21,215 nt of DNA from an uncultured Eubacteriales bacterium (GTDB lineage: Bacteria > Bacillota > Clostridia > Oscillospirales > Oscillospiraceae): contig USDP01000008.1 in assembly GCA_900553545.1 (NCBI GenBank), positions 1-21,215 of the forward strand, given 5' to 3'. A program made the translations under genes and the position numbers. The notes under the pieces are model-generated. The model worked only from the letters and a program-made list of their open reading frames with translations, was not told the DNA's origin and ran no database searches. The stretch's first letter is position 1. Every line of letters begins with the position of its first letter. Positions 16,513 through 21,215 of the stretch are shown piece after piece.

Positions 16513-16540
16513 ACACAACAGAAAGGACGGCTTTCAAAAC

Positions 16541-17428
16541 ATGGCCAAAGTTTACATTGAAAATGTGCGGGATCTGGTCGAAAAGGCCGGCGAGATCCGT
16601 GAGAAGCTCGCTCTGGCGACCCGCCGCATCGGCAACGTCCACATCGGCGGCCCGATGTCCGCGACCGACGTGACCACCGCGATCTACTACAAATACATGG
16701 GGTTCGATCCCGAAAATCTCGACGATCCCAACCGCGACCGCTTCATCCTCAGCAAGGGTCACAACGGCATCCTGCTGTTCACGATCTTCTGCGACATGGG
16801 CATGTATGACTGGGATCTGCTGCTCGACACGTACAACACCATCGGCCATCCGTTCGGCGCGCATCCGAATCACAAGCGCGTGAAGGGCATCGAGGTCTCC
16901 ACCGGTTCTCTGGGCCACGGCCTGTCCTGGTGCTGCGGCATCGGCCACGCGAACCGCGGCCGGGGCATCAAGTCCCGCATCTGGACGCTGCTGGGCGACG
17001 GCGAGATGGAGGAAGGCTCCAACTGGGAGGCCATCCTGTACGCCGCATCCCACAACCTTGACAACATCGTTGCGGTCGTCGACTTCAACCACGCTTCTGC
17101 GGCGTATGAGACGAACCAGAACGAGCGTTGGGGCGAAAAGGGCGGCCCGGAAGGCATGGCGGACTGCTTCCGCGCGTTCGGTTGGAATGCGACCGTCATC
17201 GACGGCACCGACATGAAGGAGATCGACAAGACGCTCGCCGCGCTGCCGGAGGTCACACTGAACGGCAAGCCCAACGCGATAATTTGCAGCACCACGAAGG
17301 GTCAGGGCGTCGGCTTCATGATGGAGCGTCCGTGCGCATGGCACATCGGCGGCTTCGATGATGACAAGCTGGCCGAGGCCGAAAAGGACATCAAGGAATA
17401 TACTGCGAAAAAACTGGCGGAGGTGTAA
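16541..17428 (+). CDS. Transketolase-like, N-terminal (TPP-binding) subunit
   Basis: A 295-aa subunit equal to the first third of a full transketolase. Thiamine-diphosphate features: His34 (NVHIGGPMSATD), His74 (LSKGH), GSLGHGLS (122-129), GDGE (152-155) with the paired Asn183 (VDFN), and His268 near the end (AWHIGG). The usual Gln in GSLGQGLS is His here, and the stretch after VDFN is atypical. Together with the next gene it should form an alpha2beta2 enzyme that transfers or releases a two-carbon unit through TPP. Split transketolases serve the pentose pathway in some bacteria and archaea, and specialised catabolic routes (sulfo-transketolase, apulose, steroid side-chain cleavage). AGAAAGGA lies about 13 nt upstream, and the SDR stop is 28 nt upstream. 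Confidence 0.93.
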   Translation: MAKVYIENVRDLVEKAGEIREKLALATRRIGNVHIGGPMSATDVTTAIYYKYMGFDPENLDDPNRDRFILSKGHNGILLFTIFCDMGMYDWDLLLDTYNTIGHPFGAHPNHKRVKGIEVSTGSLGHGLSWCCGIGHANRGRGIKSRIWTLLGDGEMEEGSNWEAILYAASHNLDNIVAVVDFNHASAAYETNQNERWGEKGGPEGMADCFRAFGWNATVIDGTDMKEIDKTLAALPEVTLNGKPNAIICSTTKGQGVGFMMERPCAWHIGGFDDDKLAEAEKDIKEYTAKKLAEV

Positions 17429-17430
17429 CA

Positions 17431-18402
17431 ATGGGTGGATTTACATTTTGCTGCGGTGATATGGGTCCCGTGATGGAGGCCAAGGGCACCGTTACCAACG
17501 AGATTCTGGAAATGATCGAAGACGATCCCAGAGTATGCTATATCAACGCGGATGGCACCGGCCGCGGCGGCCGCGTCCAGCAGGCGCAGCTCCGCTATCC
17601 GGATCGCATCCTCGACGTCGGTATTCAGGAAATGAACATGGTCACAATCGCGGCGGGCCTCGCGAAGGAAGGCTTCCTGCCCTATGTGCAGACCTTCGGC
17701 CCGTTCCTCTGCGTCCGCGCGCTCGACCAGATCCACAACGACGTGGCTTACAACGACTATCCCGTCCGTCTCATCGGCACCCACGCCGGTCTGTCCTCGG
17801 GCTATGGCCCCACGCACAACACCATCATCGAGTTCGGCGTGATGAACTCCCTGCCGAACATGACCATGGTGGCCCCGTGCGACGCCGAGCAGTGCAAGAA
17901 GCTGCTCCGCAAGTCCCTGAACTATCCGAAGCCCATCTACATCCGCATCCCGCGTGGTGAAGAGCCGCTGGTCTACACCGCGGATCATGACTATGACTAC
18001 GAGATCGGCAAGGCAATCGTGATTCAGGAAGGCACCGACCTGAACTTCATCGCGACCGGCATGGGCGTTTACAACTGCGTCCAGGCGGCCCGTCAGCTTG
18101 AAGAAAAGGGTTACAGCGTCGGCGTCATCGACATGCACACCATCAAGCCCATCGACAAGGACGCCGTTGTCCACGCGGCCAAGCTGAGCGGCAACATCAT
18201 CACCGTGGAAGATCACAACATTCTCGGCGGTCTGGGCAGCATCGTGGCCGACACCCTGCTCGAGGCGGGCGTGTTCGCCAAGCTGAAGAAGATCGGCGTG
18301 CCCGACAAGTTCATCGAGTTCGGCTATCCGGAAGAGATCTATCCCGCCCTCGGCATGGACGCCAACGGCATCTACAAAACTGCGCTGGAAGTCCTGAAGT
18401 AA
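17431..18402 (+). CDS. Transketolase-like, C-terminal (pyrimidine-binding) subunit
   Basis: A 323-aa partner with the pyrimidine-binding and C-terminal transketolase domains. The catalytic Glu is Glu67 (DVGIQEMNM), which activates the TPP aminopyrimidine. His118 (GTHAG) and His129 (GPTH) match active-site histidines. Compared with the split transketolase pattern I remember, several conserved residues differ: TR near the start reads TN (Asn23), DADL reads NADG (39-42), and GEDG before THQ reads SGYG (Tyr125), where Asp normally contacts the sugar C2 hydroxyl. This suggests a substrate unlike ordinary sugar phosphates. The gene starts 2 nt after the previous stop with GGAGGTG 5 nt before the ATG, so the two subunits are co-translated. 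Deoxyxylulose-phosphate synthase is excluded by the split form. Confidence 0.93.
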   Translation: MGGFTFCCGDMGPVMEAKGTVTNEILEMIEDDPRVCYINADGTGRGGRVQQAQLRYPDRILDVGIQEMNMVTIAAGLAKEGFLPYVQTFGPFLCVRALDQIHNDVAYNDYPVRLIGTHAGLSSGYGPTHNTIIEFGVMNSLPNMTMVAPCDAEQCKKLLRKSLNYPKPIYIRIPRGEEPLVYTADHDYDYEIGKAIVIQEGTDLNFIATGMGVYNCVQAARQLEEKGYSVGVIDMHTIKPIDKDAVVHAAKLSGNIITVEDHNILGGLGSIVADTLLEAGVFAKLKKIGVPDKFIEFGYPEEIYPALGMDANGIYKTALEVLK

Positions 18403-18445
18403 GCGTCAAGCTTCCGGAATCCAGAGAAGTCATTCATGGTTTGCG

Positions 18446-18470
18446 CCGGGGCGGCGGAACGCCGCCCCGG
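18446..18470 (+). promoter_or_regulatory. Intercistronic GC-rich hairpin
   Basis: CCGGGGCGGCG and CGCCGCCCCGG form a perfect 11-bp stem with a GAA loop, 43 nt after the transketolase stop. No T-run follows, so a simple intrinsic terminator is unlikely. It may protect the upstream mRNA end or attenuate the downstream pair of genes. Confidence 0.6.
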
Positions 18471-18490
18471 TTCAGATCACTGCGTTCTAT

Positions 18491-18515
18491 GGGAATGCTC
18501 CGACAGAGCGTTCCC
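18491..18515 (+). promoter_or_regulatory. Second intercistronic hairpin
   Basis: GGGAATGCTC pairs with GAGCGTTCCC (one G-U pair) around the loop CGACA. It lies 33 nt before the next start codon and again lacks a T-run. With the previous hairpin it makes a structured boundary inside the operon. Confidence 0.5.
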
Positions 18516-18548
18516 CCAAACTGGGAAAGAGAAAGGAATGAGGCCATT

Positions 18549-19601
18549 ATGAAACAGCTGTTTATCACGTCGGTCCGCGACTTTGAGAAAAACACGATGG
18601 GAACTGTCGAAATGCGGGAAATGCCCATGCCGGAACCCGCAGAGGACGAAGTCCGCATCAAGATCATCTACTCCTCGATCTGCGGCTCTGATGCCCACAC
18701 CCTGACCGGCCACCTCGGTGAATTCGAAGAAGGCACCAAGGCGATGCTCCCGATGACCTTTGGTCATGAGCTGTCCGGTGTGATCGACAAGGTTGGCCCG
18801 AAGGCCGAAGCGCTCGGCTATCACGTCGGCGACAAGGTCATCGCCAACTACGCCAAATACTGCTACGCCTGCGACAACTGCCGCAGCGGGCATGAAAACC
18901 TGTGTTCCCATGTGCAGTTTTGCATGAACGGCTTTGCAGAATATGCGGTCTATCATGTCACGCAGGTTCACAAACTCCCTGAAAACTACGATCTGGAGAC
19001 CGCCGCGCTCATCGAGCCGCTGACCATCGCGTTGGCCGCAGCCGAGCAGGCGCACATCTCCTACGGCAAATCCGTCGCCATCATGGGCGCGGGCGGCATC
19101 GGCCTGATGCTCGTGCAGCTGGCCCGTCTGGCGGGCGCGTCCTGCGTCACGGTCTTTGACCTTGTCGAAGAGAAGTGTGAACTGGCCAAGCAGCTCGGCG
19201 CAGACTATGCGTTTGACCCGCGCAAGGAAGGCGCGCTCGAAGAGGCGATGAAGGTCGCCGGCGGCGCGTATGACTGCGTGCTCGAGGGCACCGGTGTTGT
19301 CTCCTCCGCGGAGAACGCGCTCAAGCTCCTCGCCCGCAACGGCGACGGCGTCTATTTCGCAATGTACGGCAAAGACCCGTATTTGCAGGTCAATCTGCAC
19401 ACGGACTTCTACTGGGATCAGAAGCACCTGCACGGCGTCATCATGGGCGCGGGCCTGTTCCCCAAGGCCATCAAGCTCGCTCCGCGTGTGAATCTCAAGG
19501 CGCTCATCCAGAAGGAGCATCCGCTGAGCCGTTATCAGGACGCGTTTGCCGATCTTTACACGAAGAAATACGCAAAAATCGTCATTAAAATGGACGAGTA
19601 A
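18549..19601 (+). CDS. Zinc-dependent medium-chain alcohol dehydrogenase
   Basis: A 350-aa MDR dehydrogenase of the sorbitol/threonine dehydrogenase type. Catalytic zinc ligands: Cys45 (CGSDAH), His73-Glu74 (FGHE) and Glu156 (IEPL). The structural zinc loop is intact with Cys105, 108, 111 and 119 (CxxCxxCx7C). The Rossmann motif is GAGGIG (180-185) and Asp204 suggests NAD(H). The frame is open further upstream, but the ATG at 18549 is preferred: GAGG is 5 nt upstream and the MKQLFITSVRDFEK start is normal for the family, while the upstream part would cover the intergenic hairpins. It oxidises a secondary alcohol or reduces a ketone. In the C. scindens desmolase operon, as I recall, a protein of this family is the 20alpha-hydroxysteroid dehydrogenase; a polyol dehydrogenase is equally possible from sequence. 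Confidence 0.92.
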   Translation: MKQLFITSVRDFEKNTMGTVEMREMPMPEPAEDEVRIKIIYSSICGSDAHTLTGHLGEFEEGTKAMLPMTFGHELSGVIDKVGPKAEALGYHVGDKVIANYAKYCYACDNCRSGHENLCSHVQFCMNGFAEYAVYHVTQVHKLPENYDLETAALIEPLTIALAAAEQAHISYGKSVAIMGAGGIGLMLVQLARLAGASCVTVFDLVEEKCELAKQLGADYAFDPRKEGALEEAMKVAGGAYDCVLEGTGVVSSAENALKLLARNGDGVYFAMYGKDPYLQVNLHTDFYWDQKHLHGVIMGAGLFPKAIKLAPRVNLKALIQKEHPLSRYQDAFADLYTKKYAKIVIKMDE

Positions 19602-19709
19602 TTTTATAGGATGTTCTACAAGTCTTGGTTGCGTGCCAAGGCACGGCGGATAGCCTCAGCTTTCCCTCAGCGTTTCCCAAGCTGATTACAGAGAAAGAAA
19701 GGAGTATGT

Positions 19710-19769
19710 ATGGCGACTGACAGCCATACAGACAAAATTTATGTCGAACGAACCGAAAACCACGGTTGA
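19710..19769 (+). CDS. Possible 19-aa leader peptide overlapping the symporter start
   Basis: ATG at 19710 has the best ribosome site in the region (AAAGGAG, 19698-19704, 5-nt spacing) and reads MATDSHTDKIYVERTENHG before a stop at 19767-19769. It runs into the symporter gene in another frame and ends 26 nt inside it. The symporter ATG itself (19741) has only an A-rich, poor ribosome site. The small frame may deliver ribosomes to the symporter start or limit its translation. It could also be a chance frame. Confidence 0.35.
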   Translation: MATDSHTDKIYVERTENHG

Positions 19770-21168
19770 AACCGAGGAAAAGACTTATTACCACGGCGGC
19801 AAGGCCGTGGCAAGAAAGTTTGCTTTCGCATCCGGCGAGCTGGTCTACAACCTGCCGTGGATGCTGGTCAGCTCGTATCTGGCCTTCTTCATGACGGACG
19901 TCGCCCTCATCCCGGCGAGCGCCGTCTCCATCCTGTTCCTGATCTGCCGCATCTGGGACGCCATCAATGACCCAATGATCGGCTCTCTGGCCGACCGCAC
20001 CAACACCAAGATGGGCCGCTATCGCCCGTGGATGCTCGGCGGCGCAATCGGCCTGATCCCGCTGGTCGTCCTGCTGTTCTGGGCACATCCGGACTGGAGC
20101 GTCGGCGCCCGTACTGCCTACGGCTGCATCCTCTACTTTGTTACCGTTGTCGCCTCCACCTCGTGGAACATCCCGTTCTCCGCGCTGAACGGCGTCATCT
20201 CCCCGTATCCGCGTGAGAGAGCCTCCTTCTCCAGCTATCGTATCTTCATCTCCTCGATCGCCTGCTCCGTTGCAACGGCGCTCTTCATCCCGTTCGTCAC
20301 CAAGTTCTCCGGCGCCGAGGGCAACACCGTCCGCGGCTACCTGCTGGCAGCGCTCGTGATCTGCTGCATGGCGATCCCGTTCGTCTTCACGTCCATCCTT
20401 GGCACCAAGGAAGTCGTCAAGGCGCCTCCCCAGCAGAAGCAGAAGTTCCACGCCAAGGAGATGGCGGCCTGCTTCACTAAAAACCCGCCCCTGCTCATCG
20501 TGTGCTTTGCCTTCCTCGTCTACGGCTTCCTGAACTATGGCCGCATGACCGTCGGCATGTACTACTTCACCTACGTCTGGGGTGACGTCAGCCTGTTCAC
20601 GCTGTACGCGACCGTCAACGGCCTGATCTGCGCCGTGGCTGCGTTCTTCAGCGCGGCTCTGGTCAAGCTCTGCCGCGGCAAGCGCGGCGCGCTGCTGCTC
20701 TCCTATGGCCTGAGCTTCATTCTGAACATCATCCTGTTCTTCCTCTCTCCGGAGAATGCTTCTTCCACGCTCGTGCTCGTGCTCCTGTTCGGCACCGGCA
20801 TCTTCAACGGCTTCTGCACCGCGCTGCTCTACGGCATGATCGGCGACACCGTTGAATACGGCCAGTGGAAGACCGGCGTCCGCGCGGACGGCCTGTGCTC
20901 CTCCGGCACGAGCTTCATGCTGAAGCTCGGCGGCGCCATCGCCCCGACGATGCTGCTCGCCATGCTGGCTGCCAACGGCTATGCGGAAGGCGCTGCCACG
21001 CAGACCGCGGGCGCCCTGTCCACCATGAACGTCGTCATGAATCTGGTTCCCGCCATTCTCGCGGCCATCAGCTTCATCCTGTTCGTGTTCTACAAGCTCG
21101 ACAACAAACTGCACGCCCAGATCATCCAGGATCTGAAGGATCGCGGACAGTACGTCGTCGAAGAATAA
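19741..21168 (+). CDS. GPH-family (MelB-like) cation symporter
   Basis: A 475-aa, twelve-helix major-facilitator protein of the glycoside-pentoside-hexuronide:cation symporter family. The signature is clear at RIWDAINDPMIGSLADRT (71-88) followed by GRYRPW (92-97). Asp73 and Asp77 correspond to the MelB cation-site aspartates, so uptake coupled to Na+ or H+ is likely. NIPFSAL and ERASFSSYR further on are also family-typical. Most characterised members carry sugars, but the family is broad and the substrate cannot be read here. It is the last gene of the cluster and presumably imports the compound acted on by the dehydrogenases and transketolase. The ATG chosen has a weak ribosome site (see the small frame at 19710); no better in-frame ATG, GTG or TTG exists shortly upstream. 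Confidence 0.92.
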   Translation: MSNEPKTTVETEEKTYYHGGKAVARKFAFASGELVYNLPWMLVSSYLAFFMTDVALIPASAVSILFLICRIWDAINDPMIGSLADRTNTKMGRYRPWMLGGAIGLIPLVVLLFWAHPDWSVGARTAYGCILYFVTVVASTSWNIPFSALNGVISPYPRERASFSSYRIFISSIACSVATALFIPFVTKFSGAEGNTVRGYLLAALVICCMAIPFVFTSILGTKEVVKAPPQQKQKFHAKEMAACFTKNPPLLIVCFAFLVYGFLNYGRMTVGMYYFTYVWGDVSLFTLYATVNGLICAVAAFFSAALVKLCRGKRGALLLSYGLSFILNIILFFLSPENASSTLVLVLLFGTGIFNGFCTALLYGMIGDTVEYGQWKTGVRADGLCSSGTSFMLKLGGAIAPTMLLAMLAANGYAEGAATQTAGALSTMNVVMNLVPAILAAISFILFVFYKLDNKLHAQIIQDLKDRGQYVVEE

Positions 21169-21198
21169 TTCCATTTTTCTCTCTCTTTCCTATGGGGG

Positions 21199-21215
21199 AG
21201 CGCCGGGCCGGCGCT
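21199..21215 (+). terminator. Probable terminator stem cut by the window end
   Basis: AGCGCCGG and CCGGCGCT are perfect inverted arms 30 nt after the symporter stop. The T-run that would confirm an intrinsic terminator would lie beyond the last base. Confidence 0.5.

Noticed and set aside
18446..18470. Intrinsic terminator after the transketolase genes
   Set aside because: The stem is strong, but the following bases (TTCAGATC) are not a T-run and the next genes fit the same pathway.
19741..21168. Loss of MelB sugar-site residues (Asn where MelB has Asp19 and Asp124) as evidence for a non-sugar substrate
   Set aside because: As I recall the family, many sugar-carrying GPH members also have Asn and NIPxxAL at these places, so it says nothing about substrate.
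19585..21174. 529-codon minus-strand frame opposite the symporter
   Set aside because: It is a charged, low-complexity translation antisense to a well-supported GPH symporter. It has no recognisable domain.
1..21215. Mobile element, phage, CRISPR or tRNA content
   Set aside because: No transposase, integrase, regular short repeat array or tRNA-like cloverleaf was noticed on either strand.

Overview
The window looks like a chromosomal segment of a GC-rich, Gram-positive gut-type Firmicute, probably a clostridial or Oscillospiraceae-like anaerobe. The clues are strong AGGAGG-type ribosome sites, a lipoprotein and very large secreted proteins with cadherin-like and Ig-like modules, a MoxR-DUF58-transglutaminase membrane module, and GC-rich hairpin terminators. 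The species cannot be read from this sequence alone. I see no tRNA, rRNA, insertion sequence, integrase, CRISPR array or origin.

Layout. Bases 1-221 are the 3' end of an ornithine carbamoyltransferase gene on the + strand, closed by a terminator (234-277) that also serves the convergent operon. From about 14360 down to 285, on the - strand, lies one six-gene operon. It begins with a good promoter and a roughly 460-nt leader holding a cobalamin (B12) riboswitch with hairpins. The genes follow with gaps of at most 13 nt or short overlaps: a 1257-aa secreted protein with a DUF4430 (transcobalamin beta-like) domain and a CxxC/His-rich tail; a MoxR AAA+ ATPase; a DUF58 protein; a transglutaminase-fold membrane protein whose catalytic residues are missing; a 1537-aa secreted cadherin-like/beta-propeller protein; and a lipoprotein with prenyltransferase/terpenoid-cyclase-type toroid repeats.

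My main hypothesis is that this operon is a B12-responsive cell-surface system for capturing corrinoids. Its two ends carry relatives of the two halves of animal transcobalamin, and between them are a propeller protein and a MoxR-type assembly module. The riboswitch and domain content are seen in the sequence. The corrinoid-capture role is inferred.

Bases 14446-15384 (- strand) encode a LysR-type regulator whose promoter overlaps a perfect palindrome. Divergent from it, 15667-21168 (+ strand) is a five-gene cluster: a short-chain dehydrogenase, a transketolase split into two subunits, a zinc-dependent medium-chain alcohol dehydrogenase and a GPH-family cation symporter. No sugar kinase, isomerase or aldolase accompanies them. 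The gene set resembles the steroid-17,20-desmolase (des) operons of gut clostridia (transketolase pair plus 20-hydroxysteroid dehydrogenases and a transporter). A pathway for an unphosphorylated polyol or ketose is the main alternative. The window ends inside what is probably the terminator of this cluster.
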